A DNA stretch of 64,000 nt, from positions 2,911,001-2,975,000 of the forward strand of contig NZ_CP067100.1 of NCBI RefSeq assembly GCF_016616235.1, written 5' to 3'. Positions 9,597-17,634 of this stretch are shown here, in pieces; positions within the stretch are counted from its first letter, which is position 1, and the number at the start of each line of letters is the position of its first letter. The notes below the pieces were generated by a model. That model was not told where the DNA came from and did not search any database. It saw only the letters and a list, made by a program, of their open reading frames with translations. Source of the DNA: Bradyrhizobium diazoefficiens. Its GTDB lineage: Bacteria; Pseudomonadota; Alphaproteobacteria; Rhizobiales; Xanthobacteraceae. Made by a program: the position numbers and the translations under genes.

Positions 9597-10415
9597 TCAC
9601 CAGGCGCTCAAGCCGCCATCGACCGCGATGTTCTGACCCGTGACGTAGGAGGCCGCATCCGAAACCAGGAACAGCATGGCGCCAACCATCTCGTCTGCGC
9701 GCGCCATCCGCCCGAGCGGAACGCGATTGCCGTAGCGCTGCTTGAAGGTGTCGTTCTGCCCGCTCTCGACGCCGCCCGGCGTCAGCGTGTTGACGCGCAC
9801 GCCGCGGCCGGCCCAGTAGGTGGCGAGGTGCTTGGTCAGTCCGATCACGCCCGCTTTGGAAGCGGTGTAGACCGCCGGCGTGTTGATGGCGCGGCCGAGA
9901 TATTCGGAGCCCTCATAGATGCGCTGGTCGGGCGCCATCAGCCCATAGATCGAGGCGGTCTGCACGATGCTGCCATAGCCGCGCTCGGCCATCCGGCCGC
10001 CGAACACCTGCGCGACGGTGAACATGCCGTCGAGATTGACCGACATGATCTCGCGCCAGGTGTCCTGCGAGAATGTCTCGACTGGCGCGAAGAAGGCGTC
10101 GATGTCGCGGGTCTTGCTGGCGGCATTGTTGAGCAGGATCGACACGGCGCCGAGCCCGGCCTCGATCGCTTCGGCCGTGGCACGCACAGCATCAGGATCG
10201 GTGATGTCGCAGCCAAACCCGTTCGCGCGCACGGAATGGCGCGCGGCGAGCTCGCTCGCGACGCCATCCGCGGTCGCCTGATCGAGGTCGACGATGGCGA
10301 CATCGGCGCCGAATTCGGCAAGGCCGTCGGCGAAGCGGCGGCCGAGAATGCCGCAGCCGCCGGTGACGACGGCGGTGCGCCCCTTGAGGTCGAACAGCGC
10401 CTTGAAGCTCGTCAT
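9597..10415 (-). CDS. ptmA: PtmA-like short-chain dehydrogenase
   Basis: A 272-residue classical SDR. The NAD(P)-binding motif TGGCGILG is at 18-25, NNAAS near 96-100, catalytic S155 and the YTASK pair Y183/K187, ending in the usual VDGGLSAW tail. In Campylobacter the gene order ptmE-ptmF-legF(ptmB)-ptmA sits in the legionaminic acid region. The same order is found here, which supports the name. PtmA and PtmF are thought to act early, in supplying the amino-hexose precursor; the exact reaction is not shown by this sequence. The start overlaps the legF stop by four bases (ATGA), so the two are translationally coupled. Confidence 0.75.
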   Translation of the reverse strand: MTSFKALFDLKGRTAVVTGGCGILGRRFADGLAEFGADVAIVDLDQATADGVASELAARHSVRANGFGCDITDPDAVRATAEAIEAGLGAVSILLNNAASKTRDIDAFFAPVETFSQDTWREIMSVNLDGMFTVAQVFGGRMAERGYGSIVQTASIYGLMAPDQRIYEGSEYLGRAINTPAVYTASKAGVIGLTKHLATYWAGRGVRVNTLTPGGVESGQNDTFKQRYGNRVPLGRMARADEMVGAMLFLVSDAASYVTGQNIAVDGGLSAW

Positions 10416-11128
10416 GATGATGTCCCCCGGAGCTCCTGACGTTGACGGAAGAGGAGCTCGACCAGTGCGAAGTCGACCTCGGAATCGATGTCGACCGAAC
10501 GTTCCTCCGGCATCTCGAACAGGCGAGTGTCCGGATAGAACACCGCCGGCTTGTCGAGGAATGCAGCGACGCGCCAGACGTAGATCGAGGCGTTCATGTC
10601 GAAGCAGCGCGGGCTGTCCTGCCGCCGCACGATCGGCGGATCGGCGATCTTGGAGAGGCCGACGCTGCCGTCCTTGCGCTCCTCGACCAGATTGAAATAG
10701 GGCGAGCGGCGGGCGGGCGCGCCGGTGATGACGTTCGGCGCGCCGCTGTCGCGGAGCAGCGCGACGGCGCCGGTGACGTCGGAGGCAAGCCGCAGCGGCG
10801 AGGTGACGTCGAGATCGACGAAGATCTCGGGCGTGTGCCCGGTGCGCAGCATCGCCTGTTCGAGACAGTGGCGGATCGCGGGGATTTTCGGCGCAGCATC
10901 AGTCGCCATCTCGTCCGGGCGCTTGACCGCGATGTCGGCGCCGGAGCGCAGCGCTTCCTCGAGCAACGCATCGGAGTCGCTGCTGAACGCGATCGCCGTG
11001 AACAGGCCGGTCTGCCTGGCCTGCTCGATCGTCCAGGCCAGCAGCGGCCGGCCGAGGAGGGTGCGGCTGTTCTTGCCGACGACGCCCTTGGAGCCGCCGC
11101 GGGCGCATATGGTGCAGATCAGGCTCAT
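10412..11128 (-). CDS. legF: CMP-nonulosonate synthetase (LegF/NeuA family)
   Basis: A 238-residue acylneuraminate cytidylyltransferase. The CTP-binding motif ARGGSKGVVGKN lies at residues 9-20, DLDVTSPLR near 125-133 supplies acidic metal ligands, and DIDSEVDFALVE near the C terminus is the family signature that binds the sugar acid and metal. It activates a nonulosonic acid with CTP to CMP-nonulosonate and pyrophosphate, in the cytoplasm. It is coupled on both sides: its start overlaps the ptmF stop by four bases and its stop overlaps the ptmA start. A second, divergent synthetase is encoded at 25929. By position this one serves the LegI product. Confidence 0.88.
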   Translation of the reverse strand: MSLICTICARGGSKGVVGKNSRTLLGRPLLAWTIEQARQTGLFTAIAFSSDSDALLEEALRSGADIAVKRPDEMATDAAPKIPAIRHCLEQAMLRTGHTPEIFVDLDVTSPLRLASDVTGAVALLRDSGAPNVITGAPARRSPYFNLVEERKDGSVGLSKIADPPIVRRQDSPRCFDMNASIYVWRVAAFLDKPAVFYPDTRLFEMPEERSVDIDSEVDFALVELLFRQRQELRGTSS

Positions 11129-12033
11129 GCGAAAACCCAGCTCTTCGAATTCAGCGCGCGTTCGCTGGCCTCGATCAAATCCACCACGGCAAGGCCCTCG
11201 GTGAGCGAGCAGATCGGACCATCGCCGCTCAGCGCCGCCTGATGCATCGCCCGATAGCTCGTGTCGCGTTCGCTCGCAAAGTGTGTGGCGACGCCATTGA
11301 TGATCAGATTGCCGCCGGCGAGGTCGGCTTCGATCGTCTCGTCGGCGAGGTTGATGCGGATGCGGCGCAGGCCCGCGCGGTCGAGATAGTCGAGATGAAC
11401 CTGCACGACCTGCGCCCGCGCCATCTGCATCAGCAGCGCGAGGTGATCGTCAACCTCGAGATCGCGCGCGCCGGAGGCGCCGCCGAGCGCGGCGACGCGC
11501 TGCCATGGGCCGAACAGCCAGAGCAGATAGTCGAGCTCGTGGCTGAGGTCGCGCAGCACGCCGCCGCCAGCGGCAATGGTCGAGGAAGCGGTGGCGCGAT
11601 GATCGCGGCCGGGCCGCCAATCCCTGATGTCCTGTCCGACATAGGCCGAGACCGTGATCGCGGAGCGGCCGTCGAGGCGCGCTGCGAGCGCGGCCATCAC
11701 GGGATGGAAGCGCAGATTATAGGCGACGAGCAGCTGCGCAAACGGAAAGGCCGGCAGCGGCTCGGACCTTGCGAGCATCGGCTTTTCCACCAGAACGGTG
11801 CCGCGAAAACCTGCCTCTGCAAGCTCGCGCAACGCGCCAATGTGCTGCGCCGTCTCGGTCGCGATGACGACGTAATCGACCTGACGGCGCGACAGCGCTT
11901 CGCCAAGGCTGGTGTGATCACCGCCGCCGCGGCGGCTGACGGTCGTCACCGCAACGCCGAGCTCCGCGAGGATGCGGGCATGGCGGGTTCCGATCGACCC
12001 CAGGCCTGCGACCACAGCGGTGCGAGCGTTCAC
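11125..12033 (-). CDS. ptmF: PtmF-like Gfo/Idh/MocA oxidoreductase
   Basis: A 302-residue NAD(P)-dependent oxidoreductase. The Rossmann motif GLGSIG is at 10-15 and the family EKP motif (EKPM, 83-86) carries the catalytic-site lysine. The C-terminal half has the alpha/beta fold of this family (LSHELDYLLWLFG). I place the start at a GTG at 12033 because it overlaps the ptmE stop as GTGA, and because the 22 codons upstream would run inside ptmE. Together with ptmA it probably helps provide the amino-sugar phosphate feeding GDP-sugar synthesis. The exact substrate is not evident from sequence. Confidence 0.75.
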   Translation of the reverse strand: MNARTAVVAGLGSIGTRHARILAELGVAVTTVSRRGGGDHTSLGEALSRRQVDYVVIATETAQHIGALRELAEAGFRGTVLVEKPMLARSEPLPAFPFAQLLVAYNLRFHPVMAALAARLDGRSAITVSAYVGQDIRDWRPGRDHRATASSTIAAGGGVLRDLSHELDYLLWLFGPWQRVAALGGASGARDLEVDDHLALLMQMARAQVVQVHLDYLDRAGLRRIRINLADETIEADLAGGNLIINGVATHFASERDTSYRAMHQAALSGDGPICSLTEGLAVVDLIEASERALNSKSWVFA

Positions 12034-13076
12034 TGGAAGACCTCGTGAAACTCGGCATGCGCTTGCTCGAAATCTTCGACCCGGCCGATGTCGAGCCAAT
12101 ACTCCCGGATCGGATAGACTGCGACGCGGCCTTCGTTCGCCACGACGCGCTCCAGCACCGCCGGCATGTCGACCCTGACGCCGCGCTCGACGAGCCCGAA
12201 CACGTTGGGACCGATCACGTAGATACCGGCGCTCACGAACCAGCTCTCGGTCGGCTTCTCGCGGATGACCTGGAGGTATCCATCCGACGCGGTGACGACG
12301 CCGTAGGGAACGTGAACCTTGTGCTCGCGCACGGCCATCGTCGCTTCCGCGGGCGATGCATTGTGGAAATCGACCAGCGCGCCGTAATTGATGGTCGTGA
12401 GAATGTCGCCATTGGTCACGACGAGCGGCAGATCGGGCCTTGACGGAAACAGACCGAGCGCGCCGGCGGTGCCGAGGCGCTCGGTTTCGTGGATGTAGCG
12501 AATCGCTGCGCCGAACGCGGTGCCGTCGCCGAAATGATTCTGGATCAGCTCGGCCTTGTAGTTCACCGAGATGAAGATGTTGCGGAAGCCCTGCTGCACG
12601 AAATTGCGCACGATGGTCTCGATCAGCGGGCGGCCGCCGACGTGAAGCATCGGCTTCGGCATCTCGCGTGTCAGCGCGCCCAGGCGCTCACCGAGCCCGC
12701 CGGCCATGATCAGCACCGGATTTTCGTATTGCGGTGCTTCGATCAGCTCGTCGAAGGTTTCGACGCCGATCACCTTGCCGTTGGCATCGAGCAGCGGAAG
12801 CTGCTTGATCGACTTCTGCCGCATCAGGCCGAGGCGCTCGTCGCGCGGCAGGGTGGCGGAAGCCGACACCGGGGTCGAGTTCATCACGTCGATCGCGCGG
12901 CCGTTCAGCGCGATACCGCGGAGCAGTCCGCGCCGGATATCGCCGTCGGTGACGATGCCGGCGAGCTTGCCGTCGTCGAGGACCAGCGCGATCTGGATGC
13001 TGCCGCTTTCGATGGCGGCAATGGCCTCGCTCACCGTGGCTTCCGTTCCAACGATGGCTTTTTGCCAGGACTTCAT
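12030..13076 (-). CDS. ptmE: PtmE-like CBS-domain sugar-1-phosphate guanylyltransferase
   Basis: A 348-residue protein. Two CBS domains (about 7-54 and 62-112) precede a nucleotidyltransferase domain with AGGLGERLG (125-133) and the KPML motif (141-144). This architecture is that of Campylobacter PtmE, which makes the GDP-activated amino-hexose that starts legionaminic acid synthesis; a GDP rather than UDP or dTDP product is inferred from that resemblance. The CBS pair probably binds an adenine or other nucleotide and could tune pathway entry. It follows the formyltransferase gene after an 83-base gap and overlaps ptmF by four bases. Confidence 0.8.
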   Translation of the reverse strand: MKSWQKAIVGTEATVSEAIAAIESGSIQIALVLDDGKLAGIVTDGDIRRGLLRGIALNGRAIDVMNSTPVSASATLPRDERLGLMRQKSIKQLPLLDANGKVIGVETFDELIEAPQYENPVLIMAGGLGERLGALTREMPKPMLHVGGRPLIETIVRNFVQQGFRNIFISVNYKAELIQNHFGDGTAFGAAIRYIHETERLGTAGALGLFPSRPDLPLVVTNGDILTTINYGALVDFHNASPAEATMAVREHKVHVPYGVVTASDGYLQVIREKPTESWFVSAGIYVIGPNVFGLVERGVRVDMPAVLERVVANEGRVAVYPIREYWLDIGRVEDFEQAHAEFHEVFQ

Positions 13077-13159
13077 GGTGATCGACCTCGCGGACGTTCG
13101 CGCTGTACCGGCGCTCGCCCGATCAGAAAGCAGCTATATCGCGGCTGCGAAGGGGGACG

Positions 13160-14158
13160 TCAATCCCTGCGGCCGGGCTCCAGTTTGGCCTCCAGTGCCG
13201 CCAGTTTCGCCTCGGCCTTTGTCAGTTCGGCCCGGAGATTTCGGCCGAGCCGGCTGCCGCGCGTGGCGTCCGGAACGAGGGCTGCGCCGAGGGCGCCGTC
13301 GGTTCCGACCGCTGCCCAGCGCGTGATCCGGATGAAGGTGTCGCCGGTCTTGACCAGGATGCCGGCACTGTCTCTGCCGATCACCTCGCCGGGGGCGCCG
13401 ATATAGGATCTCGCGCCCGGAATCAGCTCGGCGGCAAGGACGGCGCAGGATTTATCTTTCCACATCGTGCGCGCGCCCGGGCCGGGCGGCACCAGCGCAC
13501 GGACGAAGCGCTCCAGCGCGGCGCTGCCGGAGCTCCAGTCGATTTCCTCGTCGCCCTCCCGGCGCCGGCAGCAGTAAAGGCCGACCGGATCGATCGTCGA
13601 CTGCACGATGCGCTTGTCGGTGCCGTGGTAGACGTCGGAGATCGCGTCGACCAGCGTGTCGGCGCACAGTGTCTCGGCCGTCTTGAGCAGCGTTGCATAA
13701 GTATCGGTCGCGGAGATCGGCACCTTGATCTGCCGTACGATGTCGCCGGTGTCGATGCCGAGATCGACCCAGTGGACCGTGATGCCGAATTCGGTCTCGC
13801 CGTTGATCAGCGCCCAGGTCAAGGGATTGCGGCCGCGGTAGAACGGCAGCGCGCCGGCATGGCAATTGAGCGTGCCGCGCGGCGGCAGTGCCAGGATCTG
13901 CTCGCGCAGAATCTGGTCGTAGGACATCGAGACGTGAAGCTCGGCCGCAAATGTCGCGATCTCGGCAAGGCTCTCGGGCGCGTTGACGGCTGCTGGCCGC
14001 AGCACCGGAATGTTTTTCGTTTCGGCCAGCGCCATCAGCGTCGCATCGGGGCGGGATGAGCGCACCGCGACAAAGGCGATGGTGTAGCGGGGATCGTCGA
14101 TCAGCCGGGCGAAGGCGCGTTGCGCCCAGACGCCGTCGCCGAAATAGCCGATCCTCAT
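13160..14158 (-). CDS. Sugar N-formyltransferase (Fmt-like, N10-formyl-THF dependent)
   Basis: A 332-residue formyltransferase. The catalytic triad Asn98-His100-Asp136 is visible in TLNCHAGALPFYRGRNP and GIDTGDIV, with the same N-x-H and 36-residue H-to-D spacing as methionyl-tRNA formyltransferase. A C-terminal Fmt_C-like domain (about 200-290) and a short coiled coil (about 305-325) follow. Sugar N-formyltransferases use N10-formyltetrahydrofolate to formylate 4-amino-4,6-dideoxy nucleotide sugars. Its start overlaps the legI stop by four bases, and no LegH-type N-acetyltransferase was seen in the window. I infer that it formylates the amine installed by LegC, giving a 7-formamido nonulosonate. 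A tRNA role is unlikely given this context. Confidence 0.8.
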   Translation of the reverse strand: MRIGYFGDGVWAQRAFARLIDDPRYTIAFVAVRSSRPDATLMALAETKNIPVLRPAAVNAPESLAEIATFAAELHVSMSYDQILREQILALPPRGTLNCHAGALPFYRGRNPLTWALINGETEFGITVHWVDLGIDTGDIVRQIKVPISATDTYATLLKTAETLCADTLVDAISDVYHGTDKRIVQSTIDPVGLYCCRRREGDEEIDWSSGSAALERFVRALVPPGPGARTMWKDKSCAVLAAELIPGARSYIGAPGEVIGRDSAGILVKTGDTFIRITRWAAVGTDGALGAALVPDATRGSRLGRNLRAELTKAEAKLAALEAKLEPGRRD

Positions 14159-15222
14159 AATGGGTCTTCCTCGTCATAGGGACGGGTGACCGTGGTGCCG
14201 ATCAGCGACCAATATTCGATCGGCGGACGGCCGGAGCCCGGCCGCTTGCAGGTGAGATCCTCAGGGCTCAGCACGTCGCCGGGCTTCAACGCGCGCGCAG
14301 CGACAATGCTCTTGCGGGCGATGTCGATGTTCTTGATCTCGGAATTCTTGGGCGTCTTGATGCCGTCGCCGCGCGCCTGCTCGATTTGGCGGATGGCGGT
14401 GACCATGCGCTTGAAATCGGCGGGCTCGAGCGAAGCCGCGTGATCCGGCCCTTCGGCGTTACGGTCGAGCGTGAGATGCTTCTCGATGATGGTGGCGCCC
14501 ATCGCCACGGCCGCGAGCGAGATCTCGATGCCGTCGGTGTGGTCGGAATAGCCGACCGGGAGCTGGAAGGCGGTCCGCATCGTCTGCATTGCGGCGAGGT
14601 TCACGTCGCCGGGCGGGCAGGGATATTCGGTCGTGCAGTGAAGCAGGCTGACGCGCTCGGCCAAGCGCGTGCGGGATTCGCTCTCGCGCCATGCGGCGCG
14701 GAAGGCGGCAACGCTCGGCGGCGTATTGCTGCGGCCATAGCCGTGCGCGAGCACGCCCAGCGCCTCCTCGACCTCGATCAGCGTCGCCATGCCGGTCGAC
14801 AGGATCAGCGGTATGTCCGCGCGCGCAACCGCATGCAGCAGCGGCGCATTGGTCAGATCGCCCGAGCCGATCTTGACCCGGGGCAGGCCGAGCGTGAGCA
14901 GGAAATTCAGCGATTGATGGTCGAATGGTGTCGACAGAAACTCGATGCCGCGCTCCTTGGCGCGCGCGATCAGCGGCGGATGCGCCGCATGCGGCAATTC
15001 GAGCCGCTTCAGCATCGCCTGCTGGCTCTCGGCGGCATCCGTGGTGCGCTGCTGGTAATCGGCCTTGCGCGCGCTCTTGCCGGCGAGCGAGTTGGCGTTG
15101 AAGGTCTGGAACTTGACGATGTCGGCGCCGGCATCGGCGGCCGCATCGACGAGGGCGAGGGCGGTGTCCAGGCTACCGGAATGATTGACGCCGGCTTCGG
15201 CGATGATGAGCGTGCGCGTCAT
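14155..15222 (-). CDS. legI: Nonulosonic acid synthase (LegI/NeuB family)
   Basis: A 355-residue NeuB-family enzyme that condenses a 6-carbon 2,4-diamino sugar with phosphoenolpyruvate to give a nine-carbon acid. The TIM barrel shows EAGVNHSG (9-16), KFQTF (37-41), KIGSGD (117-122), HCTTEYP (195-201), GYSDHT (224-229) and EKHLTLDRN (247-255), all family hallmarks. The C-terminal 60 residues form the SAF antifreeze-like domain that caps the neighbouring active site in the dimer. It overlaps legG upstream and the formyltransferase downstream by four bases each. The leg assignment comes from the neighbouring legB/legC/legG genes. NeuB for N-acetylneuraminate is less likely. Confidence 0.88.
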   Translation of the reverse strand: MTRTLIIAEAGVNHSGSLDTALALVDAAADAGADIVKFQTFNANSLAGKSARKADYQQRTTDAAESQQAMLKRLELPHAAHPPLIARAKERGIEFLSTPFDHQSLNFLLTLGLPRVKIGSGDLTNAPLLHAVARADIPLILSTGMATLIEVEEALGVLAHGYGRSNTPPSVAAFRAAWRESESRTRLAERVSLLHCTTEYPCPPGDVNLAAMQTMRTAFQLPVGYSDHTDGIEISLAAVAMGATIIEKHLTLDRNAEGPDHAASLEPADFKRMVTAIRQIEQARGDGIKTPKNSEIKNIDIARKSIVAARALKPGDVLSPEDLTCKRPGSGRPPIEYWSLIGTTVTRPYDEEDPL

Positions 15223-16382
15223 GTCGCGGCCTCGTAGAAGCCCTTCTTCAGCAGCGTGTTGAAATCCGGAATCGATGCGATCTTGTCGGCGACGCGGCGG
15301 CTGGTCTCGCCGTCGCCATAGGGGCTGACCGTCGGCTGCCGTCCGCGCGCGAGCGCGTCGGCGATCGCCTTCGAGATCGACGCGCGATCGGGCGCGGCGT
15401 GGAACACGGAGGCGGCGCGCTCGCGTCCCTTCTGTCGGTCGCCGATGTCGACGGTCGGGACGTTGAGCGAGGGCGCTTCATAGATGCCGCTCGACGAATT
15501 GCCGACGACGACGTCGGCCTGGTTCATCAGGCTGATGTAGCGCAGCTGTCCGAGCGAGGCGACCGCGATGGCGTTGGGCCTGCCGGCGACGAAGGCCTTG
15601 ATCCGTTCGTTGAGCGCGCGGCCTTCGGCATCGGCATTCGCGAGCGTGAAGAACAGGCTGAACTCCGGATCGAGCGCGGCGAGCGCTGCGAACAATTCAT
15701 CCAGCGCGCCGACCGAGCGGTCCATCTCGACCGTGACAGGGTGGAACGTCACCAGCACGTTGCGCTGGCCGAGCTTCATCCCGACCTCGCGGCCGATGGT
15801 TTCGCGATCCATCAGTTTGAGGCGCTTGATCGAGTCGATGCCGGGCGAGCCCACGGTGAAGACGCGTGCGGGATCCTCGCCGAGACGGGTCAGCCGCCGC
15901 GCCGAATCGGCGTTGGTGGCAAAATGCAGATGCGACATCTTGGTGATGGCGTGACGGATGGCTTCGTCGATCGCGCCTTCGGTGACGTCGCCGCCGAACA
16001 GATGCGCCATCGGCAGCCGCATGAACATGGCGGCCTGCGCCGCCGCAAAGGTCTCGTAGCGGTCGCCGAGTACGACGACGAGGTCCGGCTTGAGCCGGGC
16101 GAAGGCATCGGCAAATCCGATCACGCCAAGGCCGACCGACTTGGAGACGCCGACCCCGGAATCGCTCGAAAGCAGCGTCTCGACGCTTTCGTCGACCTCA
16201 AAACCTTCGTCGCGGATGTTGTCGATGGTGTAGCCGAACTCGGGCGACAGGTGCATGCCGGTGGCGATGAGCTGGAGCGTCAAGCCGGGCGTTTCGCGGA
16301 TCGCGCGCATCGGCCAGATGATGAGGCCGAAATCGGCGCGGCTGCCCGTGACGAAACAGATTTTGCGGTTTGGTTTACTCAT
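15219..16382 (-). CDS. legG: Hydrolysing NDP-sugar 2-epimerase (LegG/NeuC family)
   Basis: A 387-residue GT-B-fold epimerase. GSRADFG (13-19), GDRYETF (106-112), GGDVTEGAIDEAIRHAITK (130-148) and GNSSSGIYEAP define the hydrolysing branch of the UDP-GlcNAc 2-epimerase family. The enzyme inverts C2 and releases the nucleotide, giving the free manno-configured diamino sugar that LegI condenses. In the GDP pathway LegG acts on the GDP-linked diamino sugar, which I infer here from the ptmE neighbour. It overlaps legC by eight bases and legI by four, so stoichiometric translation with both is likely. Confidence 0.87.
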   Translation of the reverse strand: MSKPNRKICFVTGSRADFGLIIWPMRAIRETPGLTLQLIATGMHLSPEFGYTIDNIRDEGFEVDESVETLLSSDSGVGVSKSVGLGVIGFADAFARLKPDLVVVLGDRYETFAAAQAAMFMRLPMAHLFGGDVTEGAIDEAIRHAITKMSHLHFATNADSARRLTRLGEDPARVFTVGSPGIDSIKRLKLMDRETIGREVGMKLGQRNVLVTFHPVTVEMDRSVGALDELFAALAALDPEFSLFFTLANADAEGRALNERIKAFVAGRPNAIAVASLGQLRYISLMNQADVVVGNSSSGIYEAPSLNVPTVDIGDRQKGRERAASVFHAAPDRASISKAIADALARGRQPTVSPYGDGETSRRVADKIASIPDFNTLLKKGFYEAAT

Positions 16383-17634
16383 CGCGGGCCTGGATGCTGG
16401 CGCTGGAAGGAAGATTGATCAGGCGGCGCTCGATCGATTCGGCGGTCGCGAGATCGCCGCGCGGGTTTTGCGCGAACATCGGCAGCCGGTGCATCAACGT
16501 CCAGGCCGGACGCGCGCCGAAGCCGGCGTCGTTCAGCGCGGTGAGCACGTCGTCGCGCCGCTCCGCATGGGCCTCGTCGAGCAGGATCGCGTTCAGCCAG
16601 TAATTGCTCGTGGTGTTTTCCGGCTCGCGCGAGAAACGCACGCCGGGAACATCCGCGAAGACACGCTCATAGGCTGCCGCGAGCCGGCGCTTGCTGGCAA
16701 GAAAGCCGTCGAGCTGCTCGAGCTGCGCGCAGCCGAGCGCGGCGTTCAGATTGGGCAGGCGATAGTTGAAGCCGATCTCGTCATGCACGAAGGCCCATTT
16801 GTGCGGCAGCTTCGCGGTGGTGGTGAGATGCTTGGCGCGGCGTCCCAGTTCCTCGTCATTGGTGAGGATGGCGCCGCCGCCGCCGGTGGTGACGATCTTG
16901 TTGCCATTGAAGCTCAGCGCTGCAAGGCGCGCCTGGGACCCGACGGCGTGACCCTTGTAGGTCGAGCCCAGCGATTCCGCGGCGTCCTCCACCAGCGCAA
17001 TGCCCCAGTCGCGGGCGATCGCAGCGATCTCGTCGAGCTCCACGGGATGGCCGAATGTGTGCATCGGCGTGATCGCAGCGATGCGGCGTCCGGTCTCGCG
17101 ATTGATCGTGCCTTTGGCAGTGCGCTCGGCGATCGCCTCGAGTCGCGCGGCGAGGGCACGCGCGTCCATGCCGAGCGTGACGAGCGAGCTGTCGACGAAA
17201 TGCGGCACCGCTCCGCAATAGGCGATCGCATTCGTGGTCGCGATGAAGGTCAGCGCCGGCGACATCACCTCGTCGCCGGGCTCGACGCCGGCGAGGCGGA
17301 AGCAGGCGTGCAGCGCCGCGGTACCGTTGACGACGGCGACGGCGCGCCTGGCGCCCGTTACTTCCTCCAGCATGCGCTCGAAGCGGTCGACGAACGGGCC
17401 GACTGAGGAGACGAAGGTGCTCTTGATGCACTCTTCGAGGTAGGAAACCTCGTTGCCGGCGAAGACCGGCTCGTGCAGGCCGAGCACGCCGTTAGGCGTG
17501 CCCGCGGCGCGCCGGACGGCATCGACGACGGCCTTTGGATCGAAGGCCTTTGGATCAAAGGCCTTGGGGTCGAAGGCCTTGGGATCGAAGGCGGCGGATT
17601 CGGATATGGCGGCGGCCAGCTTTGCCTCAGACAT
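16375..17634 (-). CDS. legC: PLP aminotransferase (LegC, DegT family)
   Basis: A 419-residue DegT/DnrJ/EryC1-family aminotransferase that puts an amine at C4 of the 4-keto-6-deoxy sugar made by LegB. Visible sites are NGTAALH (103-109, phosphate cup), EDAAES (216-221, D218 pairing with the cofactor pyridine) and SFNGNK with the PLP-binding lysine K246. The first 40 residues are unusual: four perfect FDPKA units (16-35) encoded by a 15-bp tandem repeat separate the start from the conserved domain. Alternative starts after the repeat are not obvious. Its start overlaps the legB stop by eight bases. Confidence 0.87.
   Translation of the reverse strand: MSEAKLAAAISESAAFDPKAFDPKAFDPKAFDPKAVVDAVRRAAGTPNGVLGLHEPVFAGNEVSYLEECIKSTFVSSVGPFVDRFERMLEEVTGARRAVAVVNGTAALHACFRLAGVEPGDEVMSPALTFIATTNAIAYCGAVPHFVDSSLVTLGMDARALAARLEAIAERTAKGTINRETGRRIAAITPMHTFGHPVELDEIAAIARDWGIALVEDAAESLGSTYKGHAVGSQARLAALSFNGNKIVTTGGGGAILTNDEELGRRAKHLTTTAKLPHKWAFVHDEIGFNYRLPNLNAALGCAQLEQLDGFLASKRRLAAAYERVFADVPGVRFSREPENTTSNYWLNAILLDEAHAERRDDVLTALNDAGFGARPAWTLMHRLPMFAQNPRGDLATAESIERRLINLPSSASIQARDE
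17531..17590. repeat. 15-bp tandem repeat, four units, inside legC
   Basis: Four consecutive 15-base units fill this stretch, each a variant of GCCTTTGGATCGAAG on the plus strand with one to three changes between units. Read on the minus strand they encode FDPKA four times near the LegC N terminus. Because the unit is a multiple of three, gain or loss of units would alter linker length but not frame. The near identity suggests recent slipped-strand expansion. Confidence 0.9.
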
